The notes: generated by a model not told the origin, from the letters alone. Shown: positions 8,026 through 16,847, counted from the first letter of the stretch. The stretch is 32,842 nt of DNA from CAZDET01 sp964504335 (GCA_964504335.1 CAZDET010000056.1:1-32842), one strand, 5' to 3'. Program-made: numbers and translations.

Positions 8026-9486
8026 ATGTACAATCAACTAAAAATATTCGGTCTGCTGCTGGTATTGCTGGCAGCAACCGCCTGCGAAGACGACTGGGTG
8101 GATCGCGACCCTGTCTTTTCTATCGACTCGGAAAACTACTTCAACTCCGAAGCCGACTACACGAATGCCCTCATCGCGGCCTACGACATGCTGCAATCCA
8201 CTTATGTCAACGTGATTCTGGGCGAAATTGCATCTAACAATACCCTTTCGGGTGGAGAAAGCGCCACTGACGTTATCGGATGGCAGCAAGTAGACGATAT
8301 GATCCACACGCCGATCAACGACAACCTGGACGATGTCTGGGATTGGAACTTTGGTGGCGTACAACGCGCCAACTATATCCTGGAATTCCAGGACAAGACG
8401 GAGTTTCCCGGCAAGGAAATCATCATTGCCGAGGCGCGCTTCTTGCGGGCCTACTTCAATTTTGAGTTGTTGAAGTGGTTTGGCCCCATTCCGCTCAAGC
8501 CCGACGCCCGCTTCGTACTGGGCGACGAGACGAGCATTCCGCGTTCTCCGGTTTCGGAGGTGTACGCTTCCATTGAAGCAGACCTGGAATTTGCGGCCAG
8601 CGTGCTTTCGTACGATGCCCCTCAGGTGGGTCGTGCCACAAGGGGTTCTGCCCAGGCGCTGCTCGGAAAGGTACTATTGTTTCAGGATAGGTTTAACGAA
8701 GCTGCCGCAGTACTGGAAAACCTAATCGATAACGGCCCCTACGATCTGGTAGCCGACTACAGCACTATTTTCGAAAACAACAACGAAAACAACATCGAAT
8801 CAGTCTTCGAAGTCCAGTACACCGATGTAGAAGGTGCCGGCTTTGGATGCCTGCAGTGCAGCGAAGGAAACGTGGCGGTCGGCTTCAGCGGCATCCGCAA
8901 CTATTCGGGGCCGTTGTTCGAGTCGGGCTTCAGCTTTAACGTACCTACGCAAGAAACTTACGACGCTTTTTCCGCAAATGATCTGCGCCGCGACATAGCC
9001 ATTCTCAATATTGATGCGTGGGTTGCCGAAACGGGTGCTACCTTTACGGAAGGATTTAAGCACACCGGGTTTTTCAACCGTAAGTACCTTCCCCGCCAGG
9101 GCGATTTGAACACGGGCGATGCGAACCTGACCAACCCAAATAATTACCGGGCCATCCGCTTTGCAGATGTGCTGCTGATGGCCGCCGAGGCCCTGGCCCG
9201 CGGTAGCGGTAGCGACGAGCAGGCGCGCGTATACCTGAATCGCGTACGGGAACGGGCCGGGCTCGATCCGGTGGCGACTACCAGCGATGCGCTGGTGCAG
9301 GATATCTGGCTGGAGCGGCGTCTGGAACTGGTTGGCGAAGGCCACCATTTCTTTGACCTGGTGCGTACTGGGCGGGCTGCACAAGCCATCCCTGGCTTCA
9401 CCGCCGGCAAGAACGAGGTCTTCCCCATTCCGCAGGAAGAAATCGACTTCTCGCAGGGGAACTGGCAGCAGAATCCGAATTACTAG
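8026..9486 (+). CDS. susD: SusD/RagB-family glycan-binding lipoprotein
   Basis: This 486-residue surface lipoprotein is the lid partner of the preceding SusC. The lipobox AATAC places the lipidated residue at Cys20, followed by acidic EDD, which in Bacteroidota favours surface exposure. The N-terminal TPR-like half has the family patterns YFNSEADYTNALIAAYDML and AEARFLRAYFNFELLKWFG. The C-terminal half has FADVLLMAAEALAR, VYLNRVRERAGL, LVQDIWLERRLELVGEGHHFFDLVRTGRA and the closing FPIPQEEIDFSQGNWQQNPNY. It lies 11 bases after susC. The following spacer is repeat-rich and could reduce, but probably not stop, read-through to the next gene. Confidence 0.96.
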   Translation: MYNQLKIFGLLLVLLAATACEDDWVDRDPVFSIDSENYFNSEADYTNALIAAYDMLQSTYVNVILGEIASNNTLSGGESATDVIGWQQVDDMIHTPINDNLDDVWDWNFGGVQRANYILEFQDKTEFPGKEIIIAEARFLRAYFNFELLKWFGPIPLKPDARFVLGDETSIPRSPVSEVYASIEADLEFAASVLSYDAPQVGRATRGSAQALLGKVLLFQDRFNEAAAVLENLIDNGPYDLVADYSTIFENNNENNIESVFEVQYTDVEGAGFGCLQCSEGNVAVGFSGIRNYSGPLFESGFSFNVPTQETYDAFSANDLRRDIAILNIDAWVAETGATFTEGFKHTGFFNRKYLPRQGDLNTGDANLTNPNNYRAIRFADVLLMAAEALARGSGSDEQARVYLNRVRERAGLDPVATTSDALVQDIWLERRLELVGEGHHFFDLVRTGRAAQAIPGFTAGKNEVFPIPQEEIDFSQGNWQQNPNY

Positions 9487-9552
9487 TTTGGAGTGTGGAG
9501 TGGAACATCACAGCATTAAAGAATTACAGCATCACAGCATTATAACATTAAA
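9487..9552. repeat. Word-repeat spacer (CATCACAGCATTA copies)
   Basis: The spacer between susD and the PKD lipoprotein gene contains CATCACAGCATTA at 9506-9518 and again at 9530-9542, a 24-base period, with ATTACAGCAT between them. The ACAGCATTA word is shared with the palindrome at the end of the locus (16857-16911), so these look like members of one dispersed spacer family. Confidence 0.6.
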
Positions 9553-12054
9553 ATGAGAACCTTTAACAACATATATCTCTTTGCACTGGCGCTGCTCCTG
9601 CTGACCGCCTGTGAAGACGACGAACGCTCCCTCGGGTTTCTGGATACAATTCCGCTACCCTCGGAAATTGGAGCTTCCTTTAAAATTGAGCAGGATAATT
9701 CGGGCGTTGTAACCATTAGCCCAACGGCAACCGGCGCCAATAGCTTTACGGTCGATTTCGGAGACGGCAGCCCCACTTCCCCCGTACTGAAGCAGGGAGA
9801 AAGTGTGCAGCATACTTACGATGAGGGCACGTTTCAGATTGGAGTTACCGCTGAAAACCTGAAAGGGCAATCGGCCTCATCTACCATTCCGCTGACAGTC
9901 AACTTCAAGGCACCGGAAAACCTGATGGTAAATCTAAACGTAGACGGGCTCAATGCCACGGTATCGGCCACCGCCGATTTTGAAGCCTATTTCGAGGTAG
10001 ACTTCGGCGAAGACCCCGAAGCGGACCCCATCCAGTTTATGGAAGGCGAAACTGCGGAGTATACCTATCAGTCGGTGGGCACGTTCGTAGTAACCGTGAC
10101 AGCATTCAGTGGCGGCTCAAATACCGCGGTGTTTACCGACACGATCATGTCGACCGATCCAGTAGTCCTGCCGATCAGCTTTGAATCTACTACCCGCGAC
10201 ATTCAATTCGGGGACTTTGGTGGTGCCACTACTGAATTGATTGGCAATCCCGATCCAAGCGGTATTAATACCAGCTCTACGGTGGCTCGCTTGAATAAGA
10301 TGGATGGTTCAGAGACGTTTGCGGGCACCTCCTTCCCGCTGAATGAACCCATCGACTTTTCGGCTGGCGATAAATTCCGCATCAAGACCTGGTCGCCTAC
10401 CGTGGGTGCCATAGTGAAGTTAAAAATTGAGAACCTCGAAGATGGCAGTATCTCTACCGAGGTCGACGCCGTTACGACGGTAGCCAATCAATGGGAAGAG
10501 CTGCTTTTCGATTTCAGTGGGCAAGACCTAAGTCAGCCCTACGGACGATTGGTGATCTTTTTTGACTTTGGCAACAGTGGTATGGGCGAAGATTATTACT
10601 TCGACGATATCGTCCAGAGTGATCAAGGGCTTGAGCCACTAGCCTTACCGCTCACCTTCGAATCGACTCAATTGACTTACAACTTCGTCAACTTTGGTGG
10701 CGCTACTACCACCGTGGTGGCCAACCCCGATATGAACGGCAATACTAGCGCTACGGTAGCCAATCTCAATAAGGAAAGCGGCTCCGAGGTTTGGGCCGGT
10801 TCGTTCATTGAGTTGCCGGACCCAATTGATTTCTCTACCTCTTCCGAAATCAGCGTCAAAACCTGGGCACCAGCCTCCGGTATTACAGTCATGCTGAAGG
10901 TGGAAAATGCCACCGATGGAGGAATATTCATCGAGGTGCCCGTCACGAATACTGTAGCTAATGAGTGGGAGACCCTCACCTTTGATTTCAGTAGCGGCGA
11001 CTTGAGTCAGGAATACCACAAAGTGGTCATGTTCTTTGACTTTGGTAACGCCGGCACTGGTGCTGACTACTACTTCGACGACGTCCGGTTTGTGGGGGAT
11101 GACCCGGGAGATGTGCTCGCTCTGCCGATCGATTTCGAATCGCAGACACTGAGTTACGTATTTGAAGGATTCGGTAGCGCTTCCGCTATGGTGGTAGCCA
11201 ACCCCGATATGAATGGCAACCCCAGTGCTACGGTGGCCAACCTCAATAAGGCCAACGGCTCTGAAGTCTGGGCCGGTGCATTCATTGAATTGCCGGACCC
11301 GATCGATTTCTCCACGTCTTCTCAGATCAGTGTTAAAACCTGGGCGCCAGCCTCCGGTATCACAATTATGCTGAAGGTGGAAAATGCCACCGATGGAGGA
11401 ATATTCATCGAGGTGCCCGTCACGAATACTGTAGCTAATGAGTGGGAGACCCTCACCTTTGATTTCAGTAGCGGCGACTTGAGTCAGGAATACCACAAAG
11501 TGGTCATGTTCTTTGACTTTGGTAACGCCGGCACTGGTGCTGACTACTACTTCGACGACGTCCGGTTTGTGGGGGATGACCCGGGAGATGTGCTCGCTCT
11601 GCCGATCGATTTCGAATCGCAGACACTGAGTTACGTATTTGAAGGATTCGGTAGCGCTTCCGCTATGGTGGTAGCCAACCCCGATATGAATGGCAACCCC
11701 AGTGCTACGGTGGCCAACCTCAATAAGGCCAACGGCTCTGAAGTCTGGGCCGGTGCATTCATTGAATTGCCGGACCCGATCGATTTCTCCACGTCTTCTC
11801 AGATCAGTGTTAAAACCTGGGCGCCAGCCTCCGGTATCACCATCATGTTAAAGGTGGAAAATGCAACCGACGGAGGAATATTCATCGAGGTACCCTTAAC
11901 CAATACCGTTGCCAATGAATGGGAAACGCTCACCTATGATTTCAGCGGTGGGGATTTGAGCCAGGAATACCATAAAGTGGTGATGTTCTTTGATTTTGGC
12001 AACAATGGCACCGGAGCCGATTATTACTTTGACGACATCGAATTTGCAAATTAA
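9553..12054 (+). CDS. PKD lipoprotein with four 159-residue CBM-like modules, probable surface glycan-binding protein
   Basis: This 833-residue lipoprotein (lipobox LTAC, Cys20, followed by EDDE) starts with two PKD-like domains at about 45-125 and 125-200. Four modules follow, beginning at residues 207, 366, 525 and 684, all exactly 159 residues apart. Each module starts with LP...FES, has a VKTWAP/IKTWSP strand and ends in DYYFDDI or DYYFDDV, which resembles beta-sandwich carbohydrate-binding domains. I cannot assign a CBM family. No catalytic motif is seen. Placement directly after susD fits a SusE/SGBP-like accessory protein that holds glucan at the cell surface. Modules 2-4 are nearly identical and include a perfect DNA duplication, while module 1 has diverged. 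The laminarinase gene follows after 6 bases. Confidence 0.85.
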   Translation: MRTFNNIYLFALALLLLTACEDDERSLGFLDTIPLPSEIGASFKIEQDNSGVVTISPTATGANSFTVDFGDGSPTSPVLKQGESVQHTYDEGTFQIGVTAENLKGQSASSTIPLTVNFKAPENLMVNLNVDGLNATVSATADFEAYFEVDFGEDPEADPIQFMEGETAEYTYQSVGTFVVTVTAFSGGSNTAVFTDTIMSTDPVVLPISFESTTRDIQFGDFGGATTELIGNPDPSGINTSSTVARLNKMDGSETFAGTSFPLNEPIDFSAGDKFRIKTWSPTVGAIVKLKIENLEDGSISTEVDAVTTVANQWEELLFDFSGQDLSQPYGRLVIFFDFGNSGMGEDYYFDDIVQSDQGLEPLALPLTFESTQLTYNFVNFGGATTTVVANPDMNGNTSATVANLNKESGSEVWAGSFIELPDPIDFSTSSEISVKTWAPASGITVMLKVENATDGGIFIEVPVTNTVANEWETLTFDFSSGDLSQEYHKVVMFFDFGNAGTGADYYFDDVRFVGDDPGDVLALPIDFESQTLSYVFEGFGSASAMVVANPDMNGNPSATVANLNKANGSEVWAGAFIELPDPIDFSTSSQISVKTWAPASGITIMLKVENATDGGIFIEVPVTNTVANEWETLTFDFSSGDLSQEYHKVVMFFDFGNAGTGADYYFDDVRFVGDDPGDVLALPIDFESQTLSYVFEGFGSASAMVVANPDMNGNPSATVANLNKANGSEVWAGAFIELPDPIDFSTSSQISVKTWAPASGITIMLKVENATDGGIFIEVPLTNTVANEWETLTYDFSGGDLSQEYHKVVMFFDFGNNGTGADYYFDDIEFAN
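10891..11840 (+). repeat. 473-bp perfect tandem duplication (period 477 bp) inside the PKD lipoprotein gene
   Basis: Bases 10891-11363 and 11368-11840 are identical over 473 bases, read line by line, with only a 4-base interval between them. The 477-base period equals one 159-residue module. Each copy spans the second half of one module and the first half of the next. The reading frame is kept, and sequence outside the copies is only similar. This is the mark of a recent unequal exchange or gene conversion, unless it is an assembly error. Confidence 0.95.
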
Positions 12055-12060
12055 ACAATA

Positions 12061-13737
12061 ATGAAAACGAATCTATATACTTTTTTGGCCGGTTTACTGC
12101 TGGTGCTGACCATTACCGCCTGTGAGGAAGATGACTTCTCCTTCGGCGATGTGGTGGCACCGGACGGCCTGACGGTACAGGCATTCCTCGAGGGTGTCGA
12201 TGGGGCGAATCCCAACGGCGATGGCAGCGGGATGGTGACTTTCGTTGCCCAGGCGAACAATGCCATTACCTATAAATTTGTGTTTGGCGACGGCCTGGAG
12301 GCGGTCTCTTCCACGGGTACAATGGAGCACCGCTACCTGCGCACGGGCCTCAATACCTACCTGGTCACTGTGATTGCCTCCGGTCGCGGTGGAGTTTCGA
12401 CCAGCACGACCACAGAAATTACGGTCTTCAGTTCCTTTGATGATCCTCAGACCGCCATGTTCCTGACGGGGGGCAGCTCCAAGACCTGGTATTGGTCGGC
12501 TTCCGAGCCCGGTCACCTGGGTGTCGGGCCCAACGCGGCAGATAATCCCGAACGGACGTTTCCCAGTTTCTACGCGGCAGTTCCATTTGAAAAGGACGGT
12601 GCGGAAGAAAGCCTGTGCTTATACATGGATGAATTGACTTTCCGGATGGGCAATGACGGCAATATCTACTACACACTCGACAACAAGGGACAAACCTATT
12701 TTAATTTCGCTTTTGAAAGCGTAGCCGGCGGCTCAGCCGGATTCGATTTTTGCTACGATTTTGATGCAAGCGGAGAGAAAATTGTAAGCCTGGGCCCGGC
12801 AGATTCCTTCGTGCCGGAAAGTGAAAGTGTAGGAACCACCATCAATATCGCCGACGGTGGGTTTATGAGCTACTACATCGGAACCAGCAGCTACGAAATC
12901 ATGAGTATCAACGAGTCGCGGATGGTGGTACGTGGTATAGCAGGAAACGACGATTTTCTGGCCTGGTACCAGACCTTCACCACTACTCCTCCGGCAGAGC
13001 AGGGAGCTAGCGATTCGCTGGAAGTGACTTACGAAAACCTGGTATTCAGTGATGAGTTTGATTCAAATGGTGCTCCTGACCCCACCTTTTGGACTTACGA
13101 CACCGGCACCGGCACCGATGGCTGGGGCAACCAGGAGGTTCAATTCTATACAGATCGTGCCGACAATGTCGTCGTGGAAGATGGCCTGTTAAAGATTACC
13201 GCCAAGCGGGAAGCTTTCGGTGGGCGAGACTTCACTTCTGCGCGCATCAAGACGCAGGATCTGTTTGACTTTACCTACGGCCGCGTAGATGTGCGTGCCA
13301 AGATTCCCGAAGGCGGCGGTACCTGGCCGGCGATCTGGATGCTCGGTTCGGACTTCCCGACCGTTGGCTGGCCCGCCTGCGGCGAGATCGATATCATGGA
13401 GCACGTCGGCAATAATCTCAACGTTGTATTGAGTACCTTACACTCCCCGTCCAGCTTTGGGGCTTCGATAAATAAAGGGGAGGAAATCGTGCCTGATGCC
13501 ACGACAGAGTTTCACGTGTACTCGGTGAACTGGTCGCCCGATCAGATTGCCTTCCTGATCGACGATGAAATCTTCTACATCTACGATCCGGAGGTGAAAG
13601 ACCAGGATACCTGGCCCTTCGACAATGATTTCTTCATCATCCTGAATTTAGCGATGGGTGGTACCTTTGGAGGAACAGTCGATCCGGCCTTCTCCGAAGC
13701 GACGTTTGAAATCGACTACGTTCGGGTTTACCAATAA
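12061..13737 (+). CDS. GH16 laminarinase-type endo-beta-1,3-glucanase lipoprotein
   Basis: This 558-residue lipoprotein (lipobox ITAC, Cys21, then EEDDF) has three parts: a PKD-like domain at about 35-120, a central domain at about 126-307 that I do not recognise, and a GH16 catalytic domain at about 325-558. The catalytic motif GEIDIMEHVG gives nucleophile Glu442, Asp444 and acid/base Glu447. The methionine-containing EIDIME form is typical of laminarinases rather than lichenases. Supporting GH16 patterns are WGNQEVQFYT, GRVDVRAKIPEGGGTWPAIWMLG and FFIILNLAMGG. It probably cuts beta-1,3-glucan at the cell surface and supplies oligosaccharides to SusC/SusD. It follows the PKD lipoprotein gene after 6 bases and so shares its transcript. 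Exact linkage specificity is not readable from sequence. Confidence 0.93.
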   Translation: MKTNLYTFLAGLLLVLTITACEEDDFSFGDVVAPDGLTVQAFLEGVDGANPNGDGSGMVTFVAQANNAITYKFVFGDGLEAVSSTGTMEHRYLRTGLNTYLVTVIASGRGGVSTSTTTEITVFSSFDDPQTAMFLTGGSSKTWYWSASEPGHLGVGPNAADNPERTFPSFYAAVPFEKDGAEESLCLYMDELTFRMGNDGNIYYTLDNKGQTYFNFAFESVAGGSAGFDFCYDFDASGEKIVSLGPADSFVPESESVGTTINIADGGFMSYYIGTSSYEIMSINESRMVVRGIAGNDDFLAWYQTFTTTPPAEQGASDSLEVTYENLVFSDEFDSNGAPDPTFWTYDTGTGTDGWGNQEVQFYTDRADNVVVEDGLLKITAKREAFGGRDFTSARIKTQDLFDFTYGRVDVRAKIPEGGGTWPAIWMLGSDFPTVGWPACGEIDIMEHVGNNLNVVLSTLHSPSSFGASINKGEEIVPDATTEFHVYSVNWSPDQIAFLIDDEIFYIYDPEVKDQDTWPFDNDFFIILNLAMGGTFGGTVDPAFSEATFEIDYVRVYQ

Positions 13738-13759
13738 TTGGTATTTTATTTAGTTTTGG

Positions 13760-13823
13760 CGTTTAATCGTTTATGCGTTTGAGGACAACTTTCCAGTCCT
13801 CGTATTGCATAAACGATTAAACG
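13760..13823. repeat. Compound hairpin between the laminarinase and GH3-GH16 genes
   Basis: CGTTTAATCGTTTATGC (13760-13776) and its perfect inverse (13807-13823) form a 17-bp stem. Inside the loop GAGGAC (13781-13786) pairs with GTCCTC (13796-13801). A T5 run follows at 13824-13828, and GCATAAACGAT is repeated once more at 13831-13841. It could act as an intrinsic terminator or attenuator that lowers expression of the fusion enzyme, or protect the upstream mRNA 3' end, or be a dispersed repeat. The stem is AT-rich, so strong termination is uncertain. Confidence 0.8.
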
Positions 13824-13853
13824 TTTTTATGCATAAACGATCCACGCGAAAAT

Positions 13854-16847
13854 ATGCTACCACCCAAGCGCTTTCCTCTTTTTTTCGGTTGTTTGCTGCT
13901 ACTTTTCACGGTCAATAGTTTCGCCCAGCGCGATGCCCGTATCGAAGCCAGAGTAGATTCGGTGCTTGCCCTGATGACCCTCGACGAGAAAGTGGGGCAG
14001 ATGAATCAGTATACCGGGTTCTACGATGCCACCGGCCCGACCCCGCAGATTGGTACGGCGGCCGAGAAGTACGCGGATTTGCGATTGGCCCGCGTCGGTT
14101 CGATGCTCAATGTGGCGGGGGTGTCGGAGATTCGGGCGCTTCAGAAAATTGCGGTAGAGGAAACGCGCCTGGGCATTCCTATTCTGTTCGCTTACGACGT
14201 CATCCATGGGTATAAAACCCAGAGTCCAATTCCGTTGGCAGAGGCAGCAAGCTGGGATCTGGAAGCCATCGAGGCCTCTGCACGCCTGGCCGCCCGGGAA
14301 GCGTCAGCGGCGGGCTTAAACTGGACCTTCGCCCCCATGGTCGACATTTCGCGCGATCCCCGCTGGGGCCGGGTTATGGAAGGCGCCGGTGAAGACCCCT
14401 ACCTCGGCAGTCGGATTGCGGAGGCGCGCGTGCGCGGTTTTCAAGGAGATGATCTGTCGGATCCAAGCACGGTCCTTGCTTGTGCCAAGCATTTTGTCGG
14501 GTACGGATTCCCTACGGCCGGGCGCGATTACAGTGGTGCCAACCTCGGCGATCACCTGCTCTACAATGTGATTCTTCCTCCCTTTATCGCCGCGAAGCGG
14601 GCCGGCGTACGCACGTTTATGAATGCCTTTAATGAGGTTAACGGCATTCCGGCCACCGGCAATCAGCGGTTGCTCCGGCAAATCCTGAAGGGCGATTGGG
14701 GGTTCGACGGCTTCGTCATTTCCGACTGGGATTCGGTTGGTGAAATGTGGGACCATGGCTACGCTGCCAACGATCGCGAAGCGGCAAAGCACGCCGCTCT
14801 AGCAGGTTGCGATATGGATATGGAATCCTACGCCTACCTCAACCATTTGAAAGATTTGGTGGAATCGGGAGAGGTTCCCGAATCGGTCGTCGACGAAGCA
14901 GTGCGGCGCATTTTGCGTGCCAAATTCGAACTGGGGCTCTTCGACGATCCCTTCCGCTATCTGGATGAAGAACGCGAGCGGCAGGAAGTAGGCAGCGCCG
15001 CCAACCGGGCGCAAGTGCTCGAGATGGCACTCAAGTCGATGGTCTTGCTAAAAAATGAAAACAAGCTACTACCATTAGCCAAAAGTGGCCAGCAAATCGC
15101 CCTGATCGGCCCGCTGGCCGATGAAACCAATAGCCCCCTGGGCAGTTGGCGACTCGCCGCCGACGATAGTACCGCCGTATCGGTCCTGGCGGGGCTGAAT
15201 TCGTATTCCGGAAACGACATTCGATACGAACGAGGTGTCCAGCTGACCACCGGAAGAACGGAATTTGTTTGGGAAACGCCCATTAACGAAACGGACACCA
15301 GTGGTATGGGAGCAGCGGTGGCCCTAGCCGCCCAATCGGATGTAGTCGTCATGGTATTGGGGGAGCATGGCTTCCTCTCGGGCGAAGCCCGCAGCCGTAC
15401 CGAACTGGACCTACCCGGCCTGCAGCAGGAGCTGCTGGAAGCAGTATACGCTGTGAATCCCAACGTGGTATTAGTATTGATGAACGGGCGGCCACTGGCG
15501 CTTCCCTGGGCCGCAGAAAACGTCCCTGCCATCCTCGAGGCCTGGCAACTGGGCACCGAAAGCGGCAACGCCATTGCGCAGGTGCTATACGGCGATTACA
15601 ACCCCAGTGGCAAGTTGCCGATGACGTATCCGCGCAGCGTGGGGCAAATCCCCATTTTTTACAGCGCCAAAAATACCGGACGCCCCACTCCGGATCGGCC
15701 GCAGGAGGTGTTTTGGTCGCACTATATCGATTCCGAAAACACCCCGCTCTACCCATTCGGACACGGGCTGAGTTATACCGACTTCCAGTACGATGCTCTC
15801 ACCCTTAGCAGCGACTCGCTCTACCGGAATGAACCCCTGAATATTTCGCTTGCCCTGACCAATACCGGAGATCGCCCTGGCCGGGAAGTCGTTCAATTGT
15901 ACATTCGCGATCACTTCGGCAGCGCTACGCGGCCGTTAAAAGAATTGAAAGGCTTTCAATTGGTCGATCTGCAACCCGGCGAAACGAAGGAGGTCAAATT
16001 TGAATTGACCGAAAGTGACCTGCGCTTCTACACGCCGCGCGGCCGCTGGGAAGCCGAAACGGGTGACTTCACCGTATTTGTGGGTGGCAGTTCCGATATG
16101 ACCCTTGAGGCCGACTTTCACTATAGTGATGCCTACCGTGGTCGACCAAATCTGATTTGGGAAGATGATTTTGACGGCACCATCCTGAATCCGACCTATT
16201 GGAATTTTGCATTGGGCAACGGCTGTCCGAGGCTCTGTGGTTGGGGCAATAACGAGCCGCAGATTTACACCTCCACCAACCACACCGTTCAGGATGGCCT
16301 GCTCACCATTACGGCTCGTAAGGAAGGCGACCAGTACAGTTCCACCCGTATTACGACAAAAGGCAAGGTAGACGTGCAGTACGGCCGCATCGAGGCCCGC
16401 ATGCAGCTACCCACGGGGAAAGGTGTGTGGCCGGCTTTCTGGATGCTCGGCAGCAACATCGATGAAGTCGGCTGGCCGCTCTGCGGCGAAATCGATATCA
16501 TGGAATACGTCGGCCGGGAGCCCGATATCCTGCACACCACGGTCCACACCGAATCCCGCCACCAGGGAAACGGATTCTCCCAGGAGACTCGCATCCCCAC
16601 CATTGAGGAAGGCTTCCACGTATTTGCCGTAGAGTGGACCTCCGAAAAGATGGATTTTTTCGTCGATGATCAAAAAGTCTTCACCTTCGAGCCCGAGGAG
16701 AAAACGGAAAATCTCTGGCCCTTCGATCAGCCGTTTTACATTCTTCTCAATCTGGCCATTGGCGGCAATTTTGGCGGCCCGGAGGTAGATGATTCGATTT
16801 TCCCACAGGAGTACGTGGTGGATTATATCCGGATTTACGGAGAGTGA
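13854..16847 (+). CDS. GH3 beta-glucosidase fused to a GH16 laminarinase domain
   Basis: This 997-residue exported protein (signal LLLLFTVNSFAQ) carries two glycosidases in one reading frame. Residues about 30-370 form the GH3 TIM barrel, with LDEKVGQMNQ, CAKHFVGYG and the nucleophile Asp291 in VISDWDS. Residues about 395-610 are the GH3 C-terminal sandwich, and about 660-750 a fibronectin-III-like domain (REVVQLYIRD...LKELKGFQ). From about 767 a complete GH16 domain follows, with GEIDIMEYVG giving Glu879, Asp881 and Glu884. The joint is at about residue 757, where the GH3 protein would normally end. No stop or frameshift separates the parts. The likely role is endo-cleavage plus glucose release from beta-1,3-glucan. 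There is no lipobox, so it is predicted periplasmic or secreted. A two-gene origin by fusion is inference. Confidence 0.93.
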   Translation: MLPPKRFPLFFGCLLLLFTVNSFAQRDARIEARVDSVLALMTLDEKVGQMNQYTGFYDATGPTPQIGTAAEKYADLRLARVGSMLNVAGVSEIRALQKIAVEETRLGIPILFAYDVIHGYKTQSPIPLAEAASWDLEAIEASARLAAREASAAGLNWTFAPMVDISRDPRWGRVMEGAGEDPYLGSRIAEARVRGFQGDDLSDPSTVLACAKHFVGYGFPTAGRDYSGANLGDHLLYNVILPPFIAAKRAGVRTFMNAFNEVNGIPATGNQRLLRQILKGDWGFDGFVISDWDSVGEMWDHGYAANDREAAKHAALAGCDMDMESYAYLNHLKDLVESGEVPESVVDEAVRRILRAKFELGLFDDPFRYLDEERERQEVGSAANRAQVLEMALKSMVLLKNENKLLPLAKSGQQIALIGPLADETNSPLGSWRLAADDSTAVSVLAGLNSYSGNDIRYERGVQLTTGRTEFVWETPINETDTSGMGAAVALAAQSDVVVMVLGEHGFLSGEARSRTELDLPGLQQELLEAVYAVNPNVVLVLMNGRPLALPWAAENVPAILEAWQLGTESGNAIAQVLYGDYNPSGKLPMTYPRSVGQIPIFYSAKNTGRPTPDRPQEVFWSHYIDSENTPLYPFGHGLSYTDFQYDALTLSSDSLYRNEPLNISLALTNTGDRPGREVVQLYIRDHFGSATRPLKELKGFQLVDLQPGETKEVKFELTESDLRFYTPRGRWEAETGDFTVFVGGSSDMTLEADFHYSDAYRGRPNLIWEDDFDGTILNPTYWNFALGNGCPRLCGWGNNEPQIYTSTNHTVQDGLLTITARKEGDQYSSTRITTKGKVDVQYGRIEARMQLPTGKGVWPAFWMLGSNIDEVGWPLCGEIDIMEYVGREPDILHTTVHTESRHQGNGFSQETRIPTIEEGFHVFAVEWTSEKMDFFVDDQKVFTFEPEEKTENLWPFDQPFYILLNLAIGGNFGGPEVDDSIFPQEYVVDYIRIYGE

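Noticed and set aside
10645..11496. Minus-strand open frame of 283 codons with internal repeats
   Set aside because: Its repeats only mirror the module duplication of the plus-strand lipoprotein gene, and it has no signal or motif.
10891..11840. CRISPR-like repeat array
   Set aside because: The repeats are 473 bases long, in frame and coding, with only 4 bases between copies.
16120..16180. Possible frameshift or misassembly joining separate GH3 and GH16 genes
   Set aside because: The frame is continuous, with no compositional break, and no start codon plus signal peptide precedes the GH16 part. Kept as a fusion, with long-read checking suggested.
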